Shown one piece after another: positions 13,698-26,356 of a DNA stretch of 64,000 nt. The translations under genes and the position numbers were made by a program. The DNA is taken from contig RQTK01000444.1 of the NCBI GenBank assembly GCA_003991915.1, positions 101,217 through 165,216 of the forward strand. The letters are read 5' to 3'. Every line of letters begins with the position of its first letter. Position 1 is the stretch's first letter. The DNA comes from Elysia chlorotica (Eukaryota > Mollusca > Gastropoda > Plakobranchidae). Under the pieces are notes generated by a model. The model was not told the DNA's origin. It saw nothing but the letters and a program-made list of their open reading frames with translations, and searched no databases.

Positions 13698-13842
13698 GTT
13701 TTAATTAATTAATTAATTAGTAGGCCTATCTATTTTGGTTGCTTGTTGTTGTTGTTGTTTTGTTTTTTTTTGTTTGTTGTTGTTTTTTTCTTTGGTTGGG
13801 GGGGGGGGGGGCGTTTTTAAACTGAGCATTGTGAGGTACCGT

Positions 13843-13895
13843 ACGAGGATCGAACCGCGAACATCCTGTTTTATGTGTTTACCAGACCAACCGAC
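13843..13895 (-). repeat. tRNA-derived SINE head (minus)
   Basis: Read on the minus strand, it has a box-A-like stretch (TTGGTCTGGTAAAC) and, about 25 bp further, a box-B-like stretch (CGGTTCGATCCTCG), as in the RNA polymerase III promoter of a tRNA-derived SINE. It is too degenerate for a real tRNA gene. Confidence 0.5.
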
Positions 13896-14021
13896 GGACA
13901 TATCCGTCTCCAAACATGGACACGTGTATGTATCTCAAGATACAGAGCATAATGCCCCTTCATATTCTTCTTCCTTGATCAGAAAACAATTGTAATACCC
14001 GGTACTTATGGCTGTTCCAAA

Positions 14022-14618
14022 TACATGCATGTCTAAGGTCACTGGTATAAAATGCAATACAAACGTATGCAAAAGTTTTTGTGTGGTTTTTAAAAGCCTA
14101 TCTGGGACAGCAGTATTCATTTTTTTAAATGCTAGTAAAGAGATATTGAATCCGTTTTTATTAGTCTTTCATTTAAATGTGGGGCGCGGTGGCCCTGGGG
14201 TAGAACATCGGCTTCCGACGAGCCCTCCTGATTGCGCTCCCTACTGGTTGGGGCGGTGTCAGTTTAATGTGACCAGCTGTGGCAGGATTCATGGTATCCC
14301 CGCCTTGCCTCGTGTGTGGCAGCACATACAATTGTCAGACGTCCGTCTTGGGTCCCGTCCACAATATAGCCTATATAGTGCTGATGTTGGACGTTCAAAC
14401 TAACTCAATATGCCTACATGCAGGTCTCGGGTCAATGGTATAAACACGATACACAATACAAACGTATGCAAAAGTTTTTGTGTGGTTTTTAAAAAGCTTG
14501 TTTGGGATAGCAGTGTTCATTTTTTTAATGCTAGTAAAGAGAGATCGAATCCATTTTAATAGTCTTTCATTTAAGTGGGGGGCGCGGCGGCCCTGGGGTA
14601 GAACATCAGCTTCCGACG
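14022..14618. repeat. Diverged tandem duplication, period about 400 bp
   Basis: Unit 1 (14022-14220) and unit 2 (14415-14618) align along their whole length with scattered substitutions and small indels. Each unit ends in the same SINE head, after which the two sequences no longer match. Confidence 0.85.
14179..14405 (+). mobile_element. SINE-like element, tail type 1
   Basis: A box-A-like GGTGGCCCTGGGGTAGAAC is followed by a body containing CTACTGGTTGGGGCGGTGTC and GTGTGTGGCAGCAC and a 3' tail GATGTTGGACGTT. The body and tail match the elements near 42560, 54400 and 63261. Box B is missing or deleted here, so this copy looks incomplete or recombined. Confidence 0.7.
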
Positions 14619-14831
14619 CAAAAGGTCCGAGTTCGAGCCCTCGCGATGGTCAGACAGGGACGCATTCTTTTGGCCTAAAATCATGAAGGCTCTTCGCCAC
14701 TTAGGCCCTTTACCTCCAGACTGTTGTGTTGATTTGGCACCTAGCCAACTACCCGACTCCGCCTATTTTTTTCTGTGCAACACCCAGCAGAGCCTCAGCC
14801 CCTACCACCACAAAAGATAGGAAAGTATGAA
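14576..14831 (+). mobile_element. SINE-like element, tail type 2
   Basis: The same head as the element at 14179 (box A at about 14586-14602), now with a box-B-like GTCCGAGTTCGAGCCC near 14626. It continues into a different 3' body: CTCTTCGCCACTTAGGCCC, then a pyrimidine-rich segment, then AATAAAGTTCCTCACTGTCC. The shared head with different tails suggests two SINE subfamilies. Confidence 0.65.
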
Positions 14832-15630
14832 TAAAGTTCCTCACTGTCCTCAGTAAAGCTTATCAGCTACACTCGTGGATCTATGTGCTATTTATAGATC
14901 TATGGCGACACTGCGAGTTCTAGCCTACAGTCAGCTACACTGCGCCAGCCCCCAGGCCAGCTTGGTCAGTTTCTTTCCAACTGTCGCTGAAACCTGAGAC
15001 AGACGAGCTATGTTGTGTGTCACACCAATGTGTTCAATCTACGCATGCAATGATGTATGTCAACACAACAAAAAGGTTTAAACGCGGAAGTATTTTAACT
15101 AGGCCCAACAGCACACATAGATGTAGATTCCCAAGTCAGTATTATTAGTCGCTATCAGTGCCAGTGCATAGTCTTGCCAAACTAACAGAACACCTCAAAC
15201 AACTTTGTAAAGCCATGGGGATCTTTAGAATCTAGATCGATTTAGATTTTAGATCTTGTTTCTATGTTAGAATATTTGCTTTACGTTTCTGCGTTAAACC
15301 TCTTAAGTAATATTTTGAATCATAAGATATCTAAAATGCAATCAAGGAATTTTTCTTTTGAAATGCGACAAAAAAGTATCCAAATTTATTACAAATGTTT
15401 TGTCAAATATAAGTTACCGCATCTTATACACGGCTGACATTTTGTAAGAAGAGCTCTCTATTGATTCTGAATGAGGATGAAGTGACAACATGTTTTTGTT
15501 TTATCTTCTGTTTTCTATTTGTATGATCCATCCAAATTTATTGGTGGAATTCAACACTTCCTAATTTGCTTAAAACTGTAAAGTAACTTGGAACAAAATG
15601 TTTTTGTGTGTCTGTATGTATACAGTAGAT
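14832..15630. other. Non-coding sequence, partly GC-richer
   Basis: The part from 14880 to 15240 is less AT-rich than its surroundings and could hold the missing first exon or promoter of the Dok gene, but I found no frame that reads as the start of a PH domain. The rest is AT-rich and featureless. Confidence 0.3.
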
Positions 15631-16926
15631 CTAATTAAAATTTGACAAAACCTTTATATCAAGTTTGGAAATACCCTTTTTTCTAACATGCCTAACCATA
15701 ACTTTCATGTTGGAACTGTAAGTAAAGAATAATCATTAAAAAAAAATAAAACAGCTGCTTGTATAAATCAGTAGCACTTTACCTTGTTTGAAACATCATC
15801 ATCATATATATTTTAATGAACCGTGAATTTGTCTCCTTCTAAGCTCTTGGCTAACTAGGGCTCTCTGGGTATTTAGGAAAGTGTTTTACATTTTAACAAT
15901 TATTTACTTTAAAAAAGATTCATCTTAAATTAGATTTTCTTCCTCTCTCTGTCTTTCTGAATGCTCATTTTCACATCTCTTATATATTGTTATTTCTTAC
16001 TTCATTGCTGTTTTGTTTGGAAATTGCCTGCATCGATTAGGGTAGATACAGATAGAACTGGATCCTCCCAGAAAATGGATATGTTTGAGTGCAACAATGC
16101 CATGACAACTCACAACTTAGAGACTAGACAAAAAGAGATTAACAACAAACTTTTCTCATAAATAAGTCTCATTTATTATTCTTTTGTATTGCGAACTATA
16201 AAACTCATCAAGTTACTATATTACACCTGCTGCTATCATGACTCCTCCCCCAGGAACCTAGATAGACCTGTCTAGCCTGCTCAGTGCGATTTTTATTGTA
16301 CTAATTAAAATTTGACAAAACCTTTATATCAAGTTTGGAAATACCCTTTTTTCTAACATGCCTAACCATAACTTTCATGTTGGAACTGTAAGTAAAGAAT
16401 AATCATTAAAAAAAAATAAAACAGCTGCTTGTATAAATCAGTAGCTCTTTACCTTGTTTGAAACATCATCATCATATATATTTTAATGAACCGTGAATTT
16501 GTCTCCTTCTTAGCTCTTGGCTAACTAGGGCTCTCTGGGTATTTAGGAAAGTGTTTTACATTTTAACAATTATTTACTTTAAAAAAGATTCATCTTAAAT
16601 TAGATTTTCTTCCTCTCTCTGTCTTTCTGAATGCTCATTTTCACATCTCTTATATATTGTTATTTCTTACTTCATTGCTGTTTTGTTTGGAAATTGCCTG
16701 CATCGATTAGGGTAGATACAGATAGAACTGTAACCTCCCAGAAAATGGATATGTTTGAGTGCAACAATACCATGACAACTCACAACTTAGAGACTAGACA
16801 AAAAGAGATTAACAACAAACTACTTTTCTCATAAATAAGTCTCATTTATTATTCTTTTGTATTGCGAACTATAAAACTCATCAAGTTACTATATTACACC
16901 TGCTGCTATCATGACTCCTCCCCCAG
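15631..16926. repeat. Recent two-copy tandem duplication of about 625 bp
   Basis: Copy 1 is 15631-16253 and copy 2 is 16301-16926, offset 670 bp, with a 47-bp unrelated spacer between them. I count about five substitutions and one 3-bp insertion. No terminal inverted repeats are visible. Each copy holds a short open frame (15961-16161 and 16631-16834). Confidence 0.95.
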
Positions 16927-16989
16927 CCTATAACCCTGCTTCCTCTTTCTCTATCTTCCTCTCTCCCTTTTCCTCCCTCTTTCTCTGTT

Positions 16990-17027
16990 CCCTCTACCTC
17001 CCTTTGCCTGTCCCCCCCCCCCTCTCC

Positions 17028-17089
<62 letters not shown>
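16990..17089. repeat. C-rich stretch and (CT)n microsatellite
   Basis: A pyrimidine-only stretch resolving into pure CT repeats at 17041-17089. Confidence 0.95.
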
Positions 17090-17092
<3 letters not shown>

Positions 17093-17364
17093 GGATGGGT
17101 TTCTAGCATCTGCTTATGAACAGCTCTCATTGCATTGAAATACTTCCTTGTTTTTATTTGATTTGTTTTTCTAATGAATTAATGATATTAACTTCTAGAC
17201 AAGGATTTACACTCATCCTTACTATATAGGCTATATTCTGAACAGGCCCCAAGACTAATTCTGACAAGTTTATGTCCTGCCACACAGAAACAGTGCAGGG
17301 ATACCATGACTCTGTCTCAGCTGATTACATTATACTGTTTGATATTGACCAAACCAATAGGTGA

Positions 17365-17425
17365 AAAAATTTCCAAAGTAGGGCTCAAACTACAGATCTC
17401 CTATTCTACTCCAGGGCTACAGCGC
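17365..17425 (-). repeat. tRNA-derived SINE head (minus)
   Basis: On the minus strand, CTGTAGCCCTGGAGTAG resembles box A and, about 25 bp on, GTTTGAGCCC resembles box B. No matching 3' tail was seen, so this is a fragment. Confidence 0.45.
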
Positions 17426-17713
17426 CCCCATAAAGCCAGATGTAGTTTGTATATTTAAATTGATAATAATGGATGTGATAATATTAATAATAATAATAAT
17501 TTTAAGTTTAGAGCTCAGCTCAACGAGTTTGGTAGTTATTTTTTTAAACCCAGTATTTAAAGTTAAATAATGTTTTAATTTCCTTACATGTTTAAACAAT
17601 AAAAGTCTACATTTAGACTTTTTTATGTCTGCAGAATCAAAGTCCTGACAATTTTTTTCACTCTGAATGTCTGATTCTCACTTTTTTTTCATTTATTGTC
17701 TATTTTGAAACAG

Positions 17714-20628
17714 ATTAAACCTTATGAAAAGCATTGGTGCACCTTGTTCCATGGAGTGAAAACCCTCTGCCCACGTATTGACATCTATGACAGAGATCCT
17801 AGAGCAGGGTATGCAAATGTTACGTGTAAAAAGACAATCTACCTGGAGTCTGCCTCATGGAAATTAATTGACACTCTGGAGCCTGCTTTCAGCTTTGAAG
17901 TGAAAAATGGCAAGCATTACAATGTTTTCTGCAACACTGTAGGGGAGAAACAAGAGTGGATTCTTAGTCTGTGCTGTGTCAGCGAAGGTCTGTTCAGCTC
18001 CAAACATGTGGTTGGTGTGGCCAATGACGGCACTGTTAGCAGATCACCCATCTCTGAAGATGCTGCCTCTGTTGTCATTCAAAATAATGTGTATGGAGGA
18101 GTTCCAGAAGGTAACGATTTTCAAACTTTGCCGTAAATCAAGTGTAGTACTGTAAAGTTTACAGGTTTACTTTGTTTTATAATCTCTCAAACCCATGGTC
18201 ACTCTTTTTTAATAATAATTTATCCGAACCCTTTAGACATTTTGTTGCATTCCATAATTGGGAAATATTTAAGATTTTAATTGTTTTTTGTTGTTGTGAC
18301 ACTAAGATTAGAAAAATTACAAATAAACACCATGAAGAGATAATTTATTTTTAGGGTTTTCATATTATTTCATTAACTAGCTCTATTTTAAGCAGGAAAT
18401 AATTAAAGTGCAGACATTCCTGTTTTCCGCAAATGTAAGAAACCCTGACAGTGTAAAAATATTTACTTTTTTCAGGCCATCTGCATTCTTTTTACGTCTA
18501 CAGAGTCACATTTGGAATGCCTTTTGCTTTCATATTTGATCGAGCAAGCTGATCAATATTTTCATACGTGACCATGCAGAAGCTTGACTGCTACTCAAAA
18601 TTAGGTCCTTGAAATTAGGCGATAAATGTGCAGTCAAGTCTACTGATGAGAAAATGAAAAATGATTGGTCTTGGAAATAGTCAGAGGAAGTTTTAGAGAA
18701 GATTTTTTATCAAATCGGACCGGTAAAGTATTTCGAAGATCAATGTCCCGGGAGTAGTTTGGTGTTCGTGGTGTGAAGATAGGGTCGCCTATGGAAACAA
18801 TGGGAAAAAAACATTTAATATCACACTGTAAACAATGTAAAATGGGGCCAACGTAAAGACAAGGGCAACAAATACCAGATAGGTGGTGTGGGACCTTCAA
18901 CGCTAGCAAAGTAAAAAGTCCATGTCTAAACACTGAATTAGATCTAGATCTAGAGGTACTCACGCCAACCCCAAAGATGTTGTCTATTTTTAAGACATCC
19001 AGTCTAGCTACCACAATGTCCACAGTTATTCTAGGATACAGCGTTGAGCATTCACTTACGATTTTGTAGAATTGAGTTTAAGGTATCGCCCAAATGCCCC
19101 GTTTTGAAGGTTATTTCAACGAGGAGGGGGTGGGCGGGGGCTTGCCCCCTAACTCCCCTAGAGGTGCTTCCGCCTTTGGCAGTCGCCTGTCTTGTCCGTC
19201 AATCTTGCAAAAATTTTCGGTTTTACTTTTTCTTGGCGGGAGACTGATAGTGGTGTTTTTTTTTGTTTTGTTTTTAATGTCTGTCCTAAGATCTCTTTTA
19301 TCTCTTTTTCAGTGCAAAACTTTTTTGTGCTGGCTGATCAAACTGATGGCTGTTTGAAACTTGGATGGAAAGGCGTTTTCAGACTTGGTATTGGAAAGGG
19401 CTGTGTGAAGCTTTCAGAACTTAGCAGTGGGGCGATTGTTGTTCTGTGGCAGGTCACAGAACTGAGGACTTATGGGGGTTCATCTCAGACGGCTTTTGTC
19501 CAAGCTGGTTCACGTTCTTCAACAGGTGAAGGAAGATTTACATTTCGCACTCCACAGTCTACCAAGATCATTGAATTTATAGAACGAGAGACAGAGGCCA
19601 TACAAAAGGGTGAAATAGAAACAGCTTACCCAAATGGAAACAACTTGAAAGTGTTCCCTACATCTGGGAACCCTTCAAAGCCAAATGTTTCTAGTTATGT
19701 CAATGTAAAAACTAATTCGCCTTCAACATCTGATCCAATGGCTGCAGGTCATGATAAGAGTTTTATCAAACAGCTTGACAGCAAACTGGATAGTATAAAT
19801 TCAGGAGGTCTGGATCAAAAAGAGCAATTGAAACATACCATTTCTAATAGTTCCTCAGATTCCCGTAATCAAAAGTTGGATAAACAAGAGCAGAGAAGAT
19901 TGAAAGAGGAGCAAAAACGTATGGAAAAACAGAGAAAGGAAGATGAAAAACAGAAAGAGAAAGAACGAAAACAGAAAGAGAAAGAAGATAAAAAAATTCA
20001 GAAGGAATTAGAACGGAAACAAAAGGAAATGGAGCGGCAACAGAAAAAAGGAAATAAGAATAGTGGTAGAAAGGATAGTCATGCTGAGTCAGTGAACTCA
20101 AACTCAAAGCTTGATAATGTGTATTCAGAGCCTGCTGATACCAGTGTGCAAGGAGCATTACATTTAGAAACACCTGTTGAAGATGAGTATGCTGAAGCTG
20201 GAGATTTTTGTTCTCATCTCCAAAGTAAACCTCAGAGTGAGGAGAAAGCTCAGATTTATCTTGATCCATGGGAAAATAAGCCTTTGACACCACCAATAAA
20301 CACAGCGCAGCTAGGTGGAAACTATGAAGAAGATGAAAATATCTATGCGGCGCCAGTGAAAAAGAACATTACCAAGCCAAGAGTGCCAGCACAGGATTCT
20401 CCAACTTCTGAAGCAGACAGCTCATATTCAAATGGGCCACCACCTGCCATCATACCCCCAATTTGGTCCCAAGAAGGCTCGAGTGAGAATATGGACAATG
20501 TTTATGCTCATACAAATGAAAAATCACAAGCAGTAGCAATCGACTATGGTAATGTTTATGGTGTAGGTTCAGCATCAGCAGAGTTTGTTCCGAATGCAAA
20601 GAAGAGTGAAAATATCTATGATATGTGA
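17714..20628 (+). CDS. DOK: Dok-family docking protein, 5' partial (PH + IRS-type PTB + tyrosine tail)
   Basis: Exons 17714-18110 and 19313-20628 join in phase 1 through a GT-AG intron to give 570 residues ending at TGA. The first coding exon is missing; only about 20 residues of a PH domain should precede IKPYEKHWCTLF, and I could not find them upstream. Numbering from the first visible residue, 1-97 are the rest of the PH domain, ending EKQEWILSLC. Residues 133-232 are the IRS-type PTB domain (VQNFFVLADQTDG to GRFTFRTPQ). Residues 320-380 are an unusually long Lys/Glu/Arg/Gln helix. The tail holds many phospho-tyrosine motifs: YVNV, YSEPAD, YAEAG, YLDP, YAAP, YAHT and a final NIYDM. YSEPAD fits the RasGAP SH2 consensus YxxPxD and the YxxP sites fit Crk/Nck-type SH2 domains. 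Dok proteins are membrane-recruited substrates of tyrosine kinases that dampen Ras signalling. The combination of PH, PTB and tail supports Dok over IRS or FRS2. Confidence 0.9.
18610..19023 (-). other. Antisense open frame inside the Dok intron, possible nested exon or pseudogene
   Basis: A minus-strand frame of 127 residues runs from an ATG at 19021-19023 to the TAG at 18640-18642. Its last part, after a pyrimidine-rich stretch and TAG near 18787, reads DPIFTPRTPNYSRDIDLR and further polar sequence, which looks more coding-like than the surroundings. A consensus donor (GTGAGT) lies upstream near 18958, but joining donor and acceptor does not keep a single frame. I do not recognise the product. 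Confidence 0.25.
19080..19205. repeat. GC-rich patch, likely fragment of an interspersed repeat
   Basis: A short G/C-rich island in AT-rich intron, containing an inverted GGGGGCTTGCCCCC motif. Such motifs occur in repetitive elements, but I cannot assign a family. A small open frame here continues only by chance into the Dok exon region. Confidence 0.35.
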
Positions 20629-20824
20629 ATCTGTGTAACTCTTACTGAAAAGAATATGTGTGGAGGAGATAGGAAAGCAAAGAGGGGAAGGGGAAACTTT
20701 ACATCCAGTTGAACATTTTATTTAATGTACATTCAGCCTTCCTAGAATGAGTCATTAAGTTATAGGAAAAAGAAGGTAATGTTAGAGAACAGTTTTTATT
20801 TGCAGTTTTTATTAAACCTGAGAT

Positions 20825-20967
20825 AATAAAGCTTTGAATTACAGCTTGCTTAGAAGGCCTTATGGATACCATGCTACTTTTTGTGTGAAGGTTGGCATTT
20901 TCAGTGGAAAAAAATGGTTTAAGATTTTGTGCAGCATCAAGTCATCCTCTGAACAAAACCAAATAAA
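20825..20967 (+). terminator. Candidate polyadenylation signals of the Dok gene
   Basis: AATAAA occurs at 20825-20830 and again at 20962-20967, 197 and 334 nt after the stop codon. Either could end the transcript. Confidence 0.5.
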
Positions 20968-23900
20968 ATTTTAAAAAAGATGCTCTCCATCCCCTTCATA
21001 ATTTGTATTAGTATTATTAGTAGTATTTGACCTCTTTATATCTTAATGTCAACAGATTCTCAAGCATAGGGTCAGTAAATTCATGTAAATTGATAATTCA
21101 TTCCAGTCTCTTCTATAAACGGGCTTACAATAAAGAGTTGAAGGCATGTTGCAACTTTGTTTTGTGATCTGATTCCATGACATTCCTACATGTAGACTAT
21201 GATCTTCACAAAAAACATTTGTGCTACATTGCTGAACAATCTTGTAATGTTGAGCTGCTTCAGGTTTTTCTACATATATTTTAAAAGCATGTGGTTTATT
21301 TGTGAAGGCAATATTTATTATAAATTGCTGTACTGTTGAAGTGAGTCTCAAGCAAGATTAATGCCTAAAGACGTGAAAGGTATATTATGTTCTGATTTTC
21401 ACTTTTAAAAGGCCTCATTTTGTTTTATCACAATAATTAAAAAATTTTAATTTGATTTTGCATATAAAAATTCCATTTTTATATGTTTGAAACATACATA
21501 TTGTGTCTGAAAAGGGCAGAACAGTATGAAATTTGGAGCTGAGTCTACTATTCACCTTCATTGATTATCATTATTTAAAAAAAGGTGAAAAGACCCTCTG
21601 CCTGCTTTTAAATGTTCATGTATGTGGCGATTATGATAATGTGTAGGTGTTGATCTGTCAGAATTCAAAAACAAAATCTAATAGTAATACTTATCAGCTT
21701 TCCATTCCATGTATGTTCTTGTTTCAGCTTAATAATTTTGTGCATCAAGTAAATCATACATTTTCTCATCTGCTACCTTCAGTGGGATTATGAGCCAGTG
21801 TTGATTATTAATTTTTGTCTAGTGAAGTAATATAGAAGTCTTACGCCATGTATTTGTCATGTGAACCAGCAGAAAAGATCTCTCCGGATAGTAATAGAAT
21901 GGAAATTTTGTTTAATTTGAAGAAGACTTTTAATTAATATAATAAAGCAAAAAGCTCATGCAATGTGCCTTACATTTGTGTGTGCACCAAAAGATTACAT
22001 ATTTTTCAACAGTAGTGCGCAGTTGATCTATGAAGTACTCAACTTAGCAGAAACAAGTAAACAATCAATCAGCAGCAGAACAATATTACCTTGCTTAGCT
22101 GCTCGACAATATTAATATTCAGGTAAACTAGATTCCGATTGTTTATAATGCATATCCTATTTATCAGAGAGAGAGTAAAAGTGTTTGGTGCTGAGCCTAC
22201 AAGAACATACAAGTATTTCATTACCTCGCGTTTTATGCATTGATACTATACATAGCTTTTCTCTACAACTTTTTCAAACATTCATCAACTTTGTTTCTTT
22301 AACTTGTCTACTTTTTGTGGTCTTGGGATGTATACATTGTATGCAATTATTGTATCACTAAACTCGAGACACTGATGTTGACCATATATGTACCTGTGTC
22401 TAAATATCTTGAGATGCTGAAGGCAAAAAATAATTTGAAAAATGGTCCCATTGTTTTAAACAAGTGTGAAAGATATATGACATTGTTTCTTTTGCTATTC
22501 ATTCTATTTGAAAGTTTTTACATTTGTTTAAAAAAATATATATATATTTCATATTTGTAAGTGTTAGTCCCACTAGTTTCTAAAAAATTTTGTACTGTTA
22601 ACCTCCTTGATATGATACCAGACACTTCTATCGGAGCTCTAATCAGAAGTTCAAGTACCGTGACTTCCTTACTGTTAATCCAAAATCATACTGACTGAAC
22701 AGAGACACTCATTTTGATTTGTTGGGCTATTTTGAAGTATAATAATATGTTGATTCATTTAATTACTTCCAAAATCATTTGCATACCAAGTTTTATTAAC
22801 TCTAACATGAACTATGTATTTCAAAAAAGCTCTTATTCTTTGACCTCTGTGATAAGGCTTTGCTTCTTAATCTTTTTTAGGAAAGGCAGGTACATCTTGT
22901 GAAATATTTCCGTTATTTTCATAATATTTACCCTGCCTGTGTTCTATTACTGGCTGTATGGTTAAAATTTTGTAATAAATAAGGATAACTTATTTCCAGC
23001 ATGATATTATGGTGGAGAGCAGTGAGATACTTATTATTATTTGGTAATGAAGATTGTATACCTTGCTCATAATTGCTAGATCTTTTTTTAAACTATTATA
23101 TGACTTACTGACTAAATGTATAGTAAAATACAAATTATGAAGATGAAAGTGTTGAAGAAGAATAATCATAGGGTTTTGTTTCTTTAACTTGTTTTTCATA
23201 TGTGGGGATTGATGCTATTGGTATGTTTCCCTTAAGATTTATTAAATCTTTAATTCAACTACTAAGCTATCATAATTTCTGTCTTATTTTTAAAAAGACA
23301 AATGAATAAGCTAATATGATTATCTTGTATTGCTTTGTGGTTAAGCCTGTTTTATGAACCTGTTACGGTCATTAGTCATTAACGGGTTGAATCTTTAGAT
23401 GTGACAGTCAATGTCAAAAACTTGGAAGACTATTTTATTCTTATCTTGTATCATGTATCATCGCATATCATAGGCTTGAATTATACAAGAATAATATGTT
23501 CTCATCTGAAATACATGTATCATGCAGTTCAATTTAAAAAAGAGACATTTTATTTTCATCTTAAATTGTTATATGGCATAGCAACTTATTGCTTACTGTT
23601 GACTGTTCTGTTATGGTACTATTATTGTGATAAATCAACCGAGGGTCTTTTAACAAAGCTGGAGAACAAACACAAGGTGATATTTACTAAAAAAATTTTT
23701 TATTGTGAATGCCAACTAAGAATGGCTAAAGATGGAAGTCTGTTCTTTTTAAAACCATTGTTTGCTTCTTTGTTGTTTATTTCACTCTTTTTTTCCCTTT
23801 CCCAAAGTTAACTAAACACATTTTTATCATAAGAACTCTATGTTTAAATTACTTAAAATTACTTATTGAAATTCAATATTGAGAAATACCTTTTCCTTGC

Positions 23901-26356
23901 ATGACCATTATATTTGTGTACTATTTGACATTAAAGCTAGGCAAGATGTAGCAATTTTTCTTGTCTTTCCATGCCACAATGCCTTTCATTAAAAAAATGT
24001 AAAATCATTCCAACTCTACTGCAACCAGATTTACTGATAGCCAAACGATAGTTCCAAAGGATTAAAACTGATATTTTTATTAATATATATTTAAATAACT
24101 TAACCATCCTAATCTAATTGAGTTATTACATCCGCTTTGCCCATGTGTAAATAATTCAGGCTTGATAAAAAGTCCACATAGAGATAATTTTCACAGCAAA
24201 GCCATACCCTTGGTGTCATCTGCTACTGCTTGAGAATCTGTGACCATCCTCCCTCAGTCACAGTTGGCTTTGACATATTTTATCCCACAATGTATTGCAA
24301 TGATCGAATTGAAGCAAATATTAATAGAAGTCAATATTTTCTACATTATAGACTAGAGGTTCCAATTGTTTCAGTTTAGCTCAAGTCTCCATCAGTATTT
24401 AGAATTATATGCTTTTGATTAAATATTATATTATATAGAATAAGACAATGATTAATTGCACCCAGAGGTCAACATGTCTTCCTTACCTCACAATACATTT
24501 TTTTTTAAATTATTTAATTAAAAATAGTGTTAGTTGAATTTGAAAATGCTGTTTATTAATTTTTTCTCCAACTAAATGTTATTTTATAGGTTTAGTTTTG
24601 TACCTAAGATATACTGGGAAGCAGAACTAAACATGAATTTACCACTCCAATTGCCTACACAAAATAATGTAAGCGGGGGGCCTAAATATTCGTTATTTGG
24701 CCAGACCTATTTGTTTTGTTATGTGTAAAACCAAAACGAAACAAACAAGACTTTCAGTAACACAAGTCCTAGAGTAATAACTGCAACATGTCTTAAGATA
24801 AGTTGTAAGCTCGTACATGTACTTACGACCCCTGATATTTGATGTGCTGACCAGAAACTATGATATAGGGGTCTAAGAGTTTTAATGTTTGTACACGTTT
24901 ACAGGAACAATGGGCCTTTTTTGTACATGATTTACTTTTTGCTAAATTTTAAACTTTCTCTCATCATTGAAATTAATAATTTGTATTGCTGAGTTTTTAA
25001 GAAACAAAATACAAATACTATAATAGTAACTAAAAATGTGAATGCCTACCTGATGTAAAAGAGTATTAAGTAAAATTGTTATATCTTTCTGGATTATTTT
25101 CTGTTTTTTGTTGTTGTTTTAATTTGTATTTTTTATTAAATGGAATTATTTAACTGCTTTATTTCTTTGACAATATTCGAGAAGATCTCTATGCTTCTCT
25201 CATCATCAGGTTATGTCATGTACATTACCCTTTTTATTTCGTTGTAGATTTTTTTGTACTTGAATATATACATGTTCTTGACATCGATTTAATTTGGTAA
25301 TGCTTTGCTTATATTTATAATCTTATGCTATTTACAATAATATTTTTTTTTTCATAGATGATTTAGATTGTAGAAATAGACCTTGTGTTTTACGGGAACT
25401 ATATCTTGGAGCCACTCCATCCGAGCATGGCATGTTTTCTGAACCGCATCTTAATAAAACAATGTTATGATAGAGACTCTTATTTTAACCATTCCTATTT
25501 AATTTAGCAGGAAAATTCCAAAATCAAAATTTTAATCCTAAACTTGTAATGTTTCTGTCGGATCCACAGAATATGTATGATTTGATATATTAGGACACAA
25601 TCAAAACTAAAATCCGATGATGAATTCCAATGACTGCTTTTTCTGCATTCATGTAATTGTTTGTTTGTTACTTTAGTTATCAATACTCTGTGATATGTTT
25701 ACGCCTATGCATCTTTTAAAAATCGATTTTTATCCTACATTTACACGGATTAAAAGACTAATTTGTACAATCTACCATCTTTTCAAAAAAGTTGAACTAT
25801 AAAATCTACAAATGAAATTTGACATTTTTTTAGACTGTAGCAATAACAATGCAGCCCAATTTTTCTCCCTACTGTATGCCTGCTACATGTATTAATACAG
25901 TAATAAAAACAATTGCTTACGGACTTTACAACCTTTGTTCTTAATGTTTTGTCTTCTGGTGAGATGTTTGTGAGGGAAGTTCAGATTTTTTTTTTTAAAT
26001 GGATTATTTTACGAAACCAACCCTTTTCTTTCGTACTGATCCCGACTCGCTATCATAATAAGTATGGGCGTCCATAAAATGTAAGAAATTCACGTTTTTC
26101 AGCAACAAGGACAAAGATGAAAAAAGGTTAATAAAAAGTGGACTATATTGAGTGCACAAAGTCGAAGCTTCAAACTAACAATTCATAAACGTTTTAAAAT
26201 ACGTAATATTTCTAATGGTCCAGTTTAATATCTGCATTAGTAGGCCTATTACCTTCATCATTTATGACTCGTGTACTCAGCTTTTCTTAGATTGTTTAGG
26301 GAGAGGGGGTTGGGATGGGGCACGGGGTCTCACTGTTTTCAATGTATGAATTATTT
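20968..26356. other. Intergenic AT-rich desert
   Basis: I see no exon, RNA gene or recognisable repeat. A frame of 136 residues at 23401-23811 has only a GTG start and AT-driven composition. Further AATAAA signals (about 22974 and 25452) would allow a much longer Dok 3' UTR. Confidence 0.45.

Noticed and set aside
19844..20296. Minus-strand frame of 150 codons
   Set aside because: It is the antisense of the Dok charged-helix exon; its composition mirrors the Lys/Glu codons.
23401..23811. 136-codon plus-strand frame in the intergenic desert
   Set aside because: It starts with GTG rather than ATG, has AT-driven hydrophobic composition, and shows no splice context or domain that I recognise.
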